From positions 5,236,834 to 5,300,833 of the forward strand of contig JAQFVV010006270.1 in NCBI GenBank assembly GCA_028023455.1: DNA of 64,000 bases. Direction: 5' to 3'. This document shows positions 22,603-34,317 of the stretch, piece after piece (position 1 is the first letter of the stretch; every line of letters starts with the position of its first letter). The position numbers were made by a program, and so were the translations under genes. The stretch comes from Epiperipatus broadwayi (Eukaryota > Onychophora > Udeonychophora > Euonychophora > Peripatidae). The notes below the pieces were generated by a model. The model was given only the letters and a program-made list of their open reading frames with translations, did no database searches and was not told where the DNA came from.

Positions 22603-22786
22603 CCGGTTCTCAACCTGTGGGTTGCGACCCCCTTGAGAGTCGAACAACCCTTTCACAGTGGTCGCCTAAGACCATTGGAAAACACATTTTCGATTCATAA
22701 CAGTAACAAAATTAAAGGCTGGGGGTCACCACAACATAAGGAACTGTATTAAAGAGTCACGGCATTAGGAAGGTTGAGAACCACTG
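22603..22786. mobile_element. SPIN-like non-autonomous hAT transposon (MITE)
   Basis: Terminal inverted repeats CGGTTCTCAACCT (left) and AGGTTGAGAACCACTG (right), flanked by an 8-bp near-duplication GTCTAACA / GTCCAACA, as expected for hAT. Internal words GTCGCCTAAGACCAT, GATTCATAACAGTAAC, GGGGGTCACCACAACAT and GTATTAAAGAGTCACGGCAT match, as I recall it, the SPIN ('Space Invader') consensus. No transposase is encoded. The 67-codon frame across it is spurious. Internal deletion in the middle compared with the usual 200-plus bp form. Confidence 0.85.
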
Positions 22787-22794
22787 GTCCAACA

Positions 22795-23699
22795 GGAAGT
22801 AAATAAACACTAGAAAATTAAGTTATGCTAATATGTAGATTAATAAAAGCATGCTAATTTGCAATAGTATGCAAATTTGGACTGATTATGCAAATTAAGT
22901 AAAGCTAACACACATACTAAAATTAGCAGTGAACATGGTATATGTAGTAGTAATAGTAGCAATGCATTGTCACGAAGTGTGGTAATGTGAAGAGCGATAC
23001 ATGGAAAGAATAGTGCAGTGAAATGTATGCTTTAGCACAGTGATCAGAAAATACAAGATTTTCTATATGTGTTTATTGTAAAACAAATAGCAAGTTAAAT
23101 GGATTATTTAAGATATACCACTTATTAATATTTTATATTATAGAGTAAAAAACTAGTTGTTAAGTTTATTCTTTGACTTATGTAATTTATTCCATAATAA
23201 ATCATTGATGTTTATATTACCTTGTATATCAAAATATATTAACAAACACAGTATTAAAATATGTGTAAATGAAAGGAAGCTGGCCAACTTCCGTGGGCTG
23301 CGAATATATAAATATATACCTCACGATTCATAGTCAGACAATTTGAAAATAAAATGGCACACCTGTTTACTGTAAGCCAAGGATTTAAATGAGACATGAT
23401 TTCTCTGACAAATACAAAAATAAGGCTCAATTTCAGACTCAAATCAGATTTTCTGGCAAAAATAATAATTTGAACTTATACTTAAATAAACAATGGTAGG
23501 CACCAGTATAATAGATGTTCCATGTTATTAAAATAAATAAAACTTTAACTTATCTTGTGGAACAAAAATCAGCCGTGTTAACGCATTCGCATGGAGAGAT
23601 CAATTTCACAGTATGACTTCAGTGGCTCCATGCAGTGGGTAAAACAAATAAAAAGTGACTTGTTTTGCTAACTGCAATCCATCATTACTGTATAACTCC
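22795..23699. other. AT-rich spacer, nothing recognised
   Basis: No coding or repeat evidence. A short minus-strand frame (23254-23442) lacks motifs. Confidence 0.4.
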
Positions 23700-24043
23700 C
23701 TCTTACTAATAAAAAAATCCTACATCCGCAAACATAACATTATTTCTGTCACACATTTTTTTCAATCTCTCATTTATAGAACATGCTCTATCTAACATAT
23801 ACCTATTGTTGGATCTTGGTAGAATGCAACTACTCCTACTTTTCTGTTAACCTTATTCAAACTACTAATCAATTCTTTGTAATCTTCTATTACTTTGTCT
23901 GATGGCTCTGACAAATTATGTGTCCCTACTATAGCATAAACATCTCTACTTCCTTGTTTCTTTACCTTATTTGTAACATTCCTAATTCTAGATCCAGGCA
24001 AACATACTCTTACATAACTATTTCTATTTTCTTTTGTCTCCAC
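23700..24043 (-). pseudogene. LINE ORF1 SGNH/GDSL-like segment
   Basis: The minus-strand frame contains VRVCLPGSRIRNVTNKV, GSRDVYAIVGTHNLSEPSD and VIEDYKELISSLNKVNRKV, then in other frames a tail ending in the VMFVDVWDW-type peptide also found at 1-118. The G-T-x-N-L block resembles block III (GxND) of SGNH hydrolases, with H in place of the usual N or D partner. Known ORF1 proteins of CR1/L2-type LINEs can carry this esterase domain. Broken by frameshifts. Confidence 0.6.
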
Positions 24044-24356
24044 ATTCTCTTATTAGTGAATCCCCTATCAAGACTGTCTCATAGTTTATCTTTTCTACTT
24101 CATCTGTAACATTCTCTGCCATCTTCTGAACTTCCTTATCTACTCTTCCTTATTGTTTCTATCCATTAATTTCTTGATCTGCTCACACTTCATGTCTAAC
24201 ACATTAATTTTACTTCTACATCTTTTACCTCTTCCTATATTTTACTTATTTTTTGCCTAACTATCTTCATTACACTACTTATTTTGTCGTCCATATCCCT
24301 TGTCACTCCACTAAATATATATTCCATTTTATCATCCTTATATACATTTTCCTCCA

Positions 24357-24484
24357 TTTCTGTTGATATTCTCTTTAAATTATCTACACTTAAAAACAAT
24401 TTTTCACCTCTTTTGTCACATTTCTGTTGATATTCTCTTTAAATTATCTACACTTAAAAACAATTTTTCACCTCTTTTGTCACA
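24357..24484. repeat. 64-bp tandem duplication inside the LINE
   Basis: 'tgttgatattctctttaaat' starts at 24361 and again at 24425, with identical sequence between. Exactly two copies of 64 bp, apparently a recent local duplication since no differences are seen. Confidence 0.95.
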
Positions 24485-24615
24485 TTTATACATGATCTAC
24501 ACAACCATACACCTTTTACATTTTTCCTAGTCTTACTTAAGCATTTCAAATGGAAAATCTTATCATGTACCATACACTCTACCAAAGCATGTCTAATTTC
24601 CTTCTGATCATTACA
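24420..24615 (-). pseudogene. LINE ORF1 PHD-finger-like segment
   Basis: Minus strand, one frame: SYCNDQKEIRHALVEC, HDKIFHLKCL, then VKGVWLCRSCINV. The C ... C ... H-x4-C ... W-x-C-x2-C spacing is that of a PHD finger whose first C pair is missing. PHD fingers precede the esterase domain in some LINE ORF1 proteins. The segment begins right at the end of RT-derived sequence, giving an unusual order. Confidence 0.6.
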
Positions 24616-24639
24616 ATATGATGTACTATGGCTTCTCTT

Positions 24640-27330
24640 TTATTGAAGTTAGGAATCTCTCAGCCCCTATGCCCAGAGAAATCTGTTAGCCATCTTATCT
24701 TATCTTTCCATTCCCCAACCTGTTTTCCCCCTACTCTTCTCCATCTTGTTCCATCCCATTTCCACAACATTATCTTTGTACACTCTATGGCCTTTATATC
24801 TAGATCCCCCTTAACTTTTTTCAAACCCAGCATAAAAACCCAAAAACCCACTTTCTGTATAATCACTTTGTTTATATTTATTCTACCATAACTTCATTAC
24901 TTATACCCTTTCTTCTTGTAAGCATTTACATTCAATTAACAGTTGCCTAATATTTTCCATGCTTTTCTTACATAAGTTGCAGACTAAATCACCCACATTT
25001 CTTCCTTTATGCATACATTCCCTTGCTGTTAATGATACTGTTTGAGTATTAAACAGTAAACTACTTTTTTTGCTATTATCATAAATTAAATCCCACCCAG
25101 TATTCTGTTTACTTCTATACATTTAAATTCTTTTTACTCTCTATATTAGTTCTCCAACTCCCTATTTTTTATTAATGCATTTATTTATTCTTCTATCTCA
25201 TTCTTTGCCATTATAACACTCACTAATTTTCCTAACACAATTATCACATCTTTTGTACAAGTATATTAACATAAAGTCTATCCAAATCTTCTGCATACTG
25301 TACTACCTTTTTCGTCCATCTTGTTGCCTATCCTTTACTTGTAACCCATTTAAATATTATTTTGGTTAGTCTATTATTATCCATAAATTGCAATCTATCA
25401 AACATTTTCATTTTACTTTTTGCATCTTTCATGTAACAATTTGACAATCCCATTTCTTCTTGAATTGCTACCTTTGTTGACCACATATCTGCATCTAATG
25501 CTCACTTCTCTTTGTATTTTTTCTAAGTAATCTAACACCCTTTTACTAACACATAATGCATTGTTATCATAAGTTAACCCTGCTACTGCCACTCCCTTCC
25601 ATACAATTCTAGTTAAATCATATTTATTAAATGAAAACACTATTAATTTCTTTATTAGTTCCTTTGTTTTCTTTGTTTCATTTATCAATTTTTTCTCGCA
25701 TTTATCCAAGCGATTTCTCTGATTACTTAAGATGATTTCCAAACAGTTATATCTATTCACCACATTTAACTTCATATCCCTCAATAAAAATTCTTTCTCT
25801 TCTCTTTCCCCAGCATTTACCATCATTATTTTTGATTTTCTTCACTAAATTTAATCTTTATCTACCCTTGCATACATCTTCAGCATAACTTCCATATCTT
25901 TGCTACTCTCTGCGCACAAGAAGATATCATCAGCAAATAAAAAACCTGATAATATATACACTCCCTTGCCATCTATTATTGGTATCTCTATCCCTCTGTC
26001 TTTCTATTGCTCTCTCTGTTTCAAATATAACAAACAGAATAATTGATATATGGCATCCTTGCCTTAGTCACATATCATCTTTAATTCTAATTGATTCTAT
26101 ATTTTCTAATTGATACGTATAGTAATTATTTTCATACAATCTCTTAATAAGATCCACTAAAACTTTATTCATTCCCAAATTTACTAAACTTATTCATAAT
26201 CTATTTCTATTTACTCTATCATATGCTTTCTCTATATCTATAAAGATAATATATAATTGTCTAACTGTATTCATCTGTAAGTTGTGTGACTATAGATAAA
26301 CTATCTCTTATACATCTATCCAATCTAAAACCTTCTTGTATTTCATCCACTATATTATTTTCTTCCATCCATTTCACTACCCTTCTAGATACCATATATG
26401 CAAAAACTTTATATAACATTGCCACTACTGATCTATAATTGTTTAACTTTCTGTGATCCTTATCTTTTCCTTTAAATAATAGCCTTACTCTTGTATTATT
26501 CCAGCTATCTGGAAATTCTCTTCTTTGCCATCTTATTAAAACATGATATCTAATTTGGTCTTATTTCCCAAATTCATCACCATCTCCACTCCCCATCCAT
26601 CGAAACCTCTTGCCTTTCTACTTTTCAGTTTATTCCCTGCCTCATTCAATTCATTTTTTTTATAAAACTAATATTTCCATTAGATGTACTTTTTATGTTT
26701 GTTATCAGTCTGTCCTTCACATCTAACATCTTTTCTATATCCATTACATACTTATTTAAGATTGTCTCAAATTCTTCTCTTGAGCTACACTGTTTTTCCT
26801 TGTCATTTTAGTTATTTCTCTCCCCCCTATATTCCTTCTTTTAATATATTTCCAAAAATTTTTCTCCCAACTCTTCCATTTTTATTAATATCCTCCAATA
26901 ATTTTCTATTTAATTTCATTCTCTCTATATAATAATCTATTTTAACCATATTTTTTTTAAAATAGTTATCCCATTTAATATTAACATCTTTTTTTACTTT
27001 CTTTGTTTTTAATAGCACATTTATATTCTCTGGTGCTTTCCCCTCTAATTCTCACTTTTCTATTACTTTTATTCTTCTGAATAATCTAATCTAAAACCCT
27101 ATTTGCCGCTTTTTCTACTTCATGACATCACTTCTTATAATCATCCCCAACAAACTCTTCCATGATTTCTTCTACTTTTATTTTATTTTCTTCTAACTTA
27201 TTCTTATCATTGATTCTCCATCCACATCTTTCACTACTCTTTCTACTTTTATTATTATTTTCCATCACATTACTAAACATTTACACTATTAAATACTTTC
27301 TCTTCATTATCAAACATTTTAAGTCAGCTT
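24640..27330 (-). pseudogene. LINE ORF2 reverse transcriptase and C-terminus, decayed
   Basis: Minus strand, across several frames: a linker region (26827-27018 frame: KWDNYFKKNMVKID, RKIFGNILKEG), a KARGFDGWGVEM block (equivalent of the KAPGPDG motif, about 26580-26625), VRLLFKGKDKDHRKLNNYR (about 26440-26490), FIDIEKAYDRVN (about 26205-26245), an ADDIFLCAES catalytic block (about 25900-25930), a 137-codon open frame (25413-25826, MMVNAGEREEKEF), then CNLCKKSMENIRQLLIEC (24901-25122 frame), a CCHC-like end. No endonuclease domain is recognised, so 5'-truncated. Family uncertain (CR1/L2-like or Nimb-like). Confidence 0.75.
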
Positions 27331-27336
27331 TCTTTC

Positions 27337-27540
27337 ACTTATATATGTAAGGGACTTGAACTCGAACTTCCAAGCTCCCTACATTTATCCAATCTATCTT
27401 ACACAACTGATATACATAACCACATAATGTGTAAAAGATAAATGATCTCCACAAGGATGTAGTTATGGATATCAGTTGTAGAAGAAAGATTGGATAGATG
27501 TAGGGAGCTTGAAAGTTCGAGTTCAAGTTCCTTAAAATAC
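27337..27540. repeat. Foldback made of two R-family SINE ends
   Basis: Left arm 'gggacttgaactcgaact' then 'ccaagctccctacatttatccaatc'; right arm is its inverse 'gattggatagatgtagggagc' then 'gttcgagttcaagttcc'. The outer ends contain the B-box-like GAGTTCAAGTTCC. The same terminus occurs in the R-family repeats at 41940 and 56380-57580. Confidence 0.8.
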
Positions 27541-28188
27541 ATTGTTCAGTATAGATAATACACATAATATATATATATATTGTAGCAGTCGATCTTAGCC
27601 CAAGATCGAGCTCCACTGGTCTATCACTTAACCCACTGTTTTTTCGTCACATGTATATAAGCTATACGTATATTTCTGAGAAGCGTCTATAAAAGTTTAT
27701 AAATATAAATCTCAAATAAAAATTTTCTTTAATTTTAAACATTGACTTTTATGGATGCGACTCAGATATATACATATATTAATGGAGCTTTTATATATAT
27801 AAAAGCACAAGCAAATCTTTTAAATAATTTTGTATTTTTTCTTAATTATTTGTTATTTATTTTATATTTTCTTCATATAAGTATACAAATATTCAAGATG
27901 GAAGATGGCTGTCCAAGAGTAATTAAAGGGGTGGGGACATTATTTTGTTTCATAATTAAAAAGGAATTTTTAAATTAAAGTAAAATTTAAAACAAAGCTC
28001 ATTGATTTTAATTAGAGATTAACATTTTTATCTGGAAATTGATTTGAAATTATTTTGGGACAGTTATCTAACGATTCCATCTCCACTAACAATAGCTAAA
28101 ATATTTCTGTTAATTAAAGATAAGAAGTTTAATTAAAAAACATTCTTGGAACACCTCAGAGTTTTGTAAAAATAGGGCTAAACATCTA
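27541..28188. other. AT-rich spacer, nothing recognised
   Basis: Includes a TA-rich run at 27570-27580. No supported feature. Confidence 0.4.
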
Positions 28189-28425
28189 TTGTGTCAGAAA
28201 GAGAGAGTTAGGTCAATAGTCTTTAACCGACTTCACGTCTATGTAATTTTTGAGGGGCTTCAGCTGCCTTCCTCTCCGTCTTCGGCTCCCATCTTCGCCA
28301 TGCATGATGTAGCTTCTACCATTCAAGTGTTCCCGTGCCGTCCAAGAACCGCCAAGGCCAAGAGACATGTCAAAGAATGCCATCTGCCATACAAAATCCG
28401 TCTGTATTACCTAGAATGCTGAGGT
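28189..28425 (+). other. GC-richer 77-codon open frame, unassigned
   Basis: The frame MCQKERVRSIVFNR ... KIRLYYLEC lies in a patch of higher GC (28255-28400) than anything nearby. No family recognised, no splice or promoter evidence, no second copy seen here. Could be part of a retroelement untranslated region or LTR. A similar GC-rich patch sits beyond the RTE element at 32560-32790, but the two do not look alike. Confidence 0.2.
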
Positions 28426-28991
28426 AACCAGCCCAAAGTCATTATAATCGTATTACCTAAATTATAACTTGTAAACTGTCTTTAAATTAATGTTTTCTGT
28501 ATATTTAATCTCTTTAACTCGCTCATTGGCGAGTACGTTAAACCTAGTAATTATTTCTTTTCTTTATATCGAATCTCTATAACATAAATTAATACTACTA
28601 TAAAACATTTCATTCAATTCACGCTTCTTACTTTTTTTTATAAATTAGTGTGGTTATAATTTATTTGGCTGCAGAAAGGAGTTTGCTATTAACTGAAAGG
28701 AGACCCTTTGATTCCTCTTGGAGGCCTTAAAGGAACCAAGCAGGGCAAATTCCTAATGTCCACTCCATACGTTCTTGTCGTTGCAGCTGTTATTACTATG
28801 TGATTATTCATATAGTATACGAACATAGATGGGCTGCTCACCAACATGCATTAGCCAGCGTGGTGATTTTATTGGCTTTTTACCTCTGAGTTTAAGATCA
28901 AGAAACACCATGGTCTTTCTTCTCAGTGCCTGATAAAGCAGCATGATGTTTGTGTAAATGATAAATATTTTTCCAAGACATATATACAATT
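28426..28991. other. Spacer left of RTE copy C
   Basis: No gene. 'ctttaactcgctcattggcgagtacgttaaa' (28510-28540) forms a short GC-containing hairpin, CTCGC with GCGAG, of unknown meaning. Confidence 0.35.
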
Positions 28992-29120
28992 ATGACAGAC
29001 AAAAATAAAGCATGGCCCTTATTTCCAGGAGGCTGTAAAGTCACCAACCAAGGCAGCGGTTGGTGGCCGAAGGTGGAGGGTGCTAAGAATCCCCTGATTG
29101 CGAACCCAGGCTTCCATTTG

Positions 29121-30379
29121 ATGATGACTTTTTATTTAGGTACTTACAACTGCAGATCACTTTCAAGTGAAGGAAGATTGCAAGAATTAGAAGAAGAATT
29201 GTCTTATATTAAATGGGACATTATTGGACTTTGTGAAATTAGAAGAAAAGGTGAAGAAACAATTGATTTAAAAAGTGGACATATACTCTATTATAAAGAC
29301 ACACATATTGGAAATACAAGTGGAGTAGGATTCATTATAAATAAAAAGTGGAAGAACAATATTGTGGAGATTGATGGTGTATCGGACAGAGTGGCAAGAT
29401 TAGTTATACAACTTAATAGCAGATACCAAATGCAGATAATTCAGGTTTATGCCCCAACAAGTTCTCATAGTGATGAAGTAGTAGAAGATTTTTATATGGA
29501 TGTACAAAAGGCTTTTGATCAGAGTAAACAACATTTTAAAATTGTTATGGGAGATTTAATGCTAGAATTGGTAGACAAATGAAAGATGAAATTGCTGTAG
29601 GTAATTTTGGTTATGGTAATAGAAATGAGAGAGGACATAGACTTGTGGAGTTTGCAGAAAAAGAAAAACTTTATATTATGAATTCATTTTTTGAGAAAAA
29701 TGTTAAAAGGAAATGGACATGGAAGCATCCAAATGAAGGTACAGCAGAATTGGATTATATTTTGACTAACAGAAAATACATATTTCAAGATTGTAATGTT
29801 CTTAATAAATTTAACACAGGAAGTGATCATCGATTAGTAAGGTGTAAGTTACGTGTTAATGTAAAACTAGAGAGACAAAAATTATTAAGAAAAACAATAT
29901 TTACAGTTGATATTCCTAATCTTCAGAAACATTCTAATGAATTTAAATTAGAACTTACAAATAGGCTTCAAGTGTTAGGAGATTTTGAACATGATACAGA
30001 TTTGAATGAAATTAATATGAAAATAACTGATACACTTTTAAAAACTGCAACAAACATAGCTGATAGAAAAAAGCAGCAATTGACTAATAAAATTTCTACT
30101 GAGACTAGAGAATTTATGAAGAAAAGAAGGAATATGAAGATATACAAAAATGATGTATTAAAAAGAATTGAATATCTCGAATTTTGTAAAATGGTGCGGA
30201 AAAGAATTGAAAATGATATAAGAAAGTATAACTGTGAAATAGCAAGGAAAGCTGTAGAAGAAAATAAAAGTCTCGAGAATGTTAAACAACATTTTGGTAT
30301 TGGTAGGAAATTTATATCTGCAATAAGAAAAAAAGATGGAATTATTACTAAAAAGAGAGATGACATCAGAAATTGGTAG
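29121..30379 (+). pseudogene. RTE endonuclease domain and linker (two frames)
   Basis: Frame 1 (28992-29582) carries YNCRSLSSEGRLQELEEE, GLCEIRRKGEET, SGVGFIINKKW and QVYAPTSSH, blocks of the APE-type endonuclease; E in CEIRR is the catalytic metal-binding glutamate. Near 29556 the frame is lost just at the GD-N block (IVMGDL in place of GDFN-type). Frame 2 (29579-30379) resumes with RGHRLVEFAEK, WTWKHPNEGTAELDYIL and the catalytic GSDHRLV, then a basic linker. A frame change at 30375 separates it from RT. Confidence 0.9.
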
Positions 30380-31947
30380 AAGATTTTTATCAAGAATTAT
30401 ATAGTAATAAAGAACAAGTACCTCCTATATCTATTACATCTTCCGAATTGCCCAGAATTTTAAATGAAGAAGTGAGACATGCAATTAAGTGTATGAAGAA
30501 AGGAAAGGCTCCAGGAAGTGATGGAATTATAATTGATATATTAAAAGAAGCAGGTGAAGAAATAGAAACAATTTTAGCAAAGTTATATACCAAATGTCTA
30601 AATGATAAAGATGTACCGGAAGATTGGAAGAATGCAGTAATAATATTAATATTTAAAAAAGGTGATAAAGAAGATATTAGAAATTACAGACCTATCAACC
30701 TTTTATCAGTTTTATATAAAAATTTTACCAAGATAATTACAACTCGTCTACAGAGAACTTTGGATTTCTACCAACCAAGAGAACAAGCTGGATTTAAAAG
30801 TGGTTTTAGTACAATAGATCATATCCAGGTATTGAGAGAAGTTATAGAAAGGACAAACGAATATGAGTTGTCATTATGTTTTGGATTTGTAGATTATGAA
30901 AAGGCATTCGATTCTATACACATTTCTTCAGTGATTAAAGCATTGGATCATCAAGGTATAGATCCAGGATATTGTCATATTTTAAAGAATATTTATAAAA
31001 ATGCAACAGCAACAATTAGATTACATAATGATACTGGAAAAATCAACATTGAGAAAGGTGTAAGACAAGGTGACTCCATATCTCCAAAACTCTTTACAGC
31101 AGTGCTGCAAGAAGTATTTTGTGGATTAAAATGGGAAACTAAAGGAGTGAAAGTAAATGGAGAGTATTTAAGTCATTTAGATTTCGCAGATGATGTAGTT
31201 GTTTTTGCAAATAATGCTTCAGAGCTGCAGAAAATGTTGCAGGAGTTAGCAGATGAAAGTAGAAAAGTAGGACTAAAGATAAATGTTAAAAAGACTAAAG
31301 TAATGTTTAATCGATTTGCTCAAAATATGAAAATAAAGATTGATTATGAAGAATTAGAAGAAGTTCACAGTTACAAATACCTTGGTCAGATTATTAATAC
31401 AGATGGAAACATAATGGAGGAAATTAATCATAGAATTAAACTTGGTTGGAGTGCTTTTGGTAGAAATAACTTGATACTAAAAGGAAATATGCCTATGTGT
31501 TTGAAAAGGATGGTTTTTAACAAATGTGTTTTACCAGTTCTTACTTATGGATCTGAGACTTGGACACTTAATAGAAGAGCAATACAGAGACTTCAGAACA
31601 CTCAAAGGAGTATGGAGAGATGTATGTTGGGAGTAACAAGAAGAGATCGAAAACGCAATGTATGGGTAAGACAACAAACAGGTGTTACTGACCTTATTGA
31701 AAAAATTAAAAGATTGAAATGGAGTTGGGCTGGACATATTGCTAGAAAAGATGATAATAGATGGACAACTGAAATTTTAAACTGAATTCCAAGAGATTGT
31801 AAAAGACCAAGAAAGAGGCCACATGTGAGATGGATGGATGAAATAAGAAAATGTGCAGGGGTGTTGTGGAGAAGAGAAGCTAAAGATCGGAGAAGATGGA
31901 TTAAACTTGGAGAGACCTTCATCCTGCAGTGGATTGATAATGGTTGA
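30373..31947 (+). pseudogene. RTE reverse transcriptase and C-terminal domain
   Basis: 470 open codons. RT blocks in order: MKKGKAPGSDGI, NYRPINLLSVLYK, QAGFKSGFSTIDHI, GFVDYEKAFDSI, GVRQGDSISPKLF, FADDVVVFANNA (catalytic FADD), KINVKKTKVMFN, and YLGQIINTDGNIM. The C-terminal domain contains LTYGSETWTL, RSMERCMLGVTRRDRK and WSWAGHIARKDDNRW, typical of RTE/BovB. A TGA at 31783-31785 interrupts where copy A has a Trp codon; similarity resumes with RDCKRPRKRPHVRW and ends near 31947. Confidence 0.93.
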
Positions 31948-31975
31948 TGATGATGATGGTGATAATTTATTTTAA

Positions 31976-33857
31976 CTGATATTTTTATATTTTTCACTAA
32001 ACTTTTATTTTTAAATGCAAATCAAACCCGGTTTTACGAACTTAGAAGGGGGAGGGGGAATTAATGAGTTCTTATTTATTTATTTCTAAATACTGTAGTT
32101 CGTAAGTCTGAGTTTTTCTTGTAAAATGAATACTGTATATGTTTTTTTTTTTCCATTTAAAATATTATACCTTAAAATTATACAAAATGTATAAATATTT
32201 TTCAATCTGGGATGGATTTTGGTATATGTTAGTTTTATTAATTTCTTTATTCATCATCGCCAAAAGGCTGGTGAACAAATTCTATTTTGTTGTTCGCACT
32301 TTTAAGTGCATGAATTTTAGTTTTTATATATATGTAAACATAATAGTATTTATTCAAGAAGGGGGAGCAATGTTCACTTCATTAATTATAGCGTTAACTT
32401 TTAATAAATGATTTTATCTCACACGGGTCATTATTTTAACATGTCATTACGTATTTGTTAAACTATTTAAGGCTTTATATTTATTCTTTAAATCCAATGA
32501 TTTTATATTATTATAATAGCGTTGTTAGCATATGCCACTATTCATATTATAAAGCTTTATCTAGAGACGTGCGTCGGAATGCCCGAGTCGTCTCATCTTC
32601 GTTTCAGGTCGTAAACACGGCGATGAATGTCCCTAGACCACATCTATATATGTATACTCGCGTAACGAGAGAAATGCATGGGATAATTCCGACAAAGTTC
32701 GGCCCAGTGCATCTCCGTCCAAGGACCTTTTGTCAACCGATTCCACAAAACGTGGGGTGGCAAGTCGGCTAGACTGTTTTTCTTTCATAATATTATAAAG
32801 CACCTCAAGGAAATATTGGATCCGCAAATATTCGGCTATTATGCTAGCACAGCAGTTTCCCTATAGTTCGTTTTCCTTTTAGCCTGTTTGACAAAATAAA
32901 TCGTAATGATATGTAATAATGAAACGTTTTCTCTTTGTAATATTTTTAGTTGGAGTTTAAATCCAACCTCTCATGAAGCTGCCCTCCCCTTTATTGAATA
33001 AGCCGTTCCCGCAATTGTAGTTTCGCTATAGTCTATTCTTAAATGTCGAAAATGTAAAATAAATAAATGTTTTTAAGTATATTTTGATCACAAACTATCC
33101 TCATTTTAGTGTTGTAAATAAAGTCCATAAATGAAAATATGTATCCAATGCCAAGGGCATTATATTCAAGTCCTATAATCAGCGAAACTCTTATTATTAT
33201 ATTTTTACATGTATTTCTAAATGTATAAACATCTACCAATCACCCAGATAAATTTATTTTTGTACACTGAATAAAATCCTATTTGAAATATACGTCAGTA
33301 TTGTAACCGCCGCACTAAATTGATATCTATTGAAATAAAATAATTGTAAAAAGATCGTCAAACATTTGTAACAAAAATTAAAGTTTTAAATGCGTGAATT
33401 TAAATACTGTATATATAAAATCATGAATTTTTGTCAAAATAAATAGTTATGTTTTTAAACTTAATCCAGTTGTTCGAATCTCATTAATCTATTTATTTAT
33501 GTATGTTTTAACTTATATCTTGGGGTTCACTCAATCTCTCATCATCATCATCAGCTGAGTTCTCATGAAAAATGATGTAGCACCGGGCCCGGAAATAATT
33601 AATTTATGTAGTATCACCGTAGAGTGTTGTCCGTAGTGTTATAGATTTGGGGAATGGGCAAATAGGTTAGAATTCATGATTGCTCCTGACCTGTGTATCT
33701 CATGCATGATTGGATTCGGGGCACTTTTGCTTAGATTTTAAGTCTTGTTGGATGGACATACATTTTTGACCGGTACAATATATATATAATGTATCATGTC
33801 AAAATAAAATATCAATCAAAATCATATAAACCATGAAACAGATTATTAGAATCTTAC
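31976..33857. other. Spacer between RTE copy C and the ankyrin-like exon
   Basis: AT-rich, apart from a GC-richer patch at 32560-32790, where a 105-codon frame (32455-32772) has no recognisable motif. 33540-33552 is a short CAT repeat next to 'cagctgagttctcatgaaaaatgatg'. No exon with ankyrin consensus was found here on the minus strand. Confidence 0.4.
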
Positions 33858-33962
33858 AGTATGATGTGCGCAATTAATATTGGTTACTCCAGAACTAATC
33901 AGATTATCAACTGTAGTTTCATCTCCAATACTGCTAGCTATCAGAAGCAATGGTACATTAAC
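33858..33962 (-). CDS. Ankyrin-repeat-like exon (second visible exon of minus-strand gene)
   Basis: 35 codons, VNVPLLLIASSIGDETTVDN followed by LISSGVTNINCAHHT on the minus strand. It is preceded by a polypyrimidine tract and acceptor (ttcttttacag) and followed by a GTAAGA donor; phase 0 on both sides. The pattern, a hydrophobic helix pair with ASxIGDExTVDNLISSG and then N-I-N, fits an ankyrin repeat unit of about 33 residues (compare the usual A-x2-G-x3-V-x2-LL-x2-G). It joins in phase to the exon at 43628-43768 across a 9.7-kb intron. Which ankyrin protein this is cannot be told. Further exons should lie left of this one, probably outside the window. Confidence 0.68.
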
Positions 33963-34130
33963 CTGTAAAAGAAAATGTTCAAAAATATATATTTTTACAT
34001 TAATTCATATTTTATTTTTTAAAATGTTTGAAAAAATATGTAAACTGATATAGAGAATGATCATTCTCTTTCCCTATTAAGCTTATAAAAAATAAAAAGT
34101 CCAACAGTCAGTCAGTAGTCAAGTTAATCA

Positions 34131-34317
34131 ATAATAACATTTCACTCTTCTTATACTTTAAAGCAAAATATATTTATTCTTTACAGAAAATGGTGGAGGA
34201 AAGAGAGAAAAAATAGAGAATAAGATCTGATGAAGAGTGCTAGGAATAGTCGAAACTGTAAAGAATAAATAAATATATTTTGCTTTAAAGTGTAAGAAGA
34301 GTGAAATGTTGTTATTA
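34131..34317. repeat. Foldback with about 57-bp arms and a CTGATGA/GAAAC spacer
   Basis: Left arm from 'aataacatttcactcttctt' and right arm ending 'aagaagagtgaaatgttgtt' are inverted copies over about 57 bp. The spacer contains CTGATGA (34227-34233) and GTCGAAAC (34249-34256), like the diverged hammerhead relatives, but no cleavage triplet follows, so I do not call a ribozyme. Confidence 0.8.

Larger units (their letters stand above)
28992..31975 (+). mobile_element. RTE/BovB-like LINE, nearly full length (copy C)
   Basis: Single-protein layout: apurinic endonuclease, linker, RT, C-terminal domain, then a short 3' end closing in TGATGATGATGATGG. The 5' limit is uncertain; GC-richer sequence from about 29010 (gcatggcccttat) is probably the 5' UTR. 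Five other copies are in the window (2185, 3499, 49876, 58455, 63592). Three lesions are visible: a one-base frame break near 29556, another near 30375, and a Trp-position stop at 31783. Inactive but only lightly damaged, so a fairly young insertion. Confidence 0.92.

Noticed and set aside
22549-22752. 67-codon plus-strand frame as a gene
   Set aside because: It runs through the SPIN-like element, and its peptide is a translation of the non-coding transposon.
29968-30393. Hydrophobic minus-strand frame (and 63656-63988) as a membrane protein
   Set aside because: Complement of the A-rich, lysine-rich RTE linker, giving F, L and S-rich nonsense.
31602-31997. Minus-strand frame with a histidine run opposite the RTE element
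   Set aside because: Antisense shadow of the RTE 3' end; the His run is the complement of the TGATGATG tail. The same shadow appears at 2231-2551 and 3548-3892.
32455-32772. 105-codon frame in a GC-richer patch as an exon
   Set aside because: No recognisable domain, no splice signals at its limits, no neighbouring exons in either host gene.
34227-34262. CTGATGA ... GTCGAAAC as a hammerhead
   Set aside because: Stem II does not pair next to the core and no U-H cleavage position follows GAAAC; the same holds for 55440-55478. Kept only as a related repeat.
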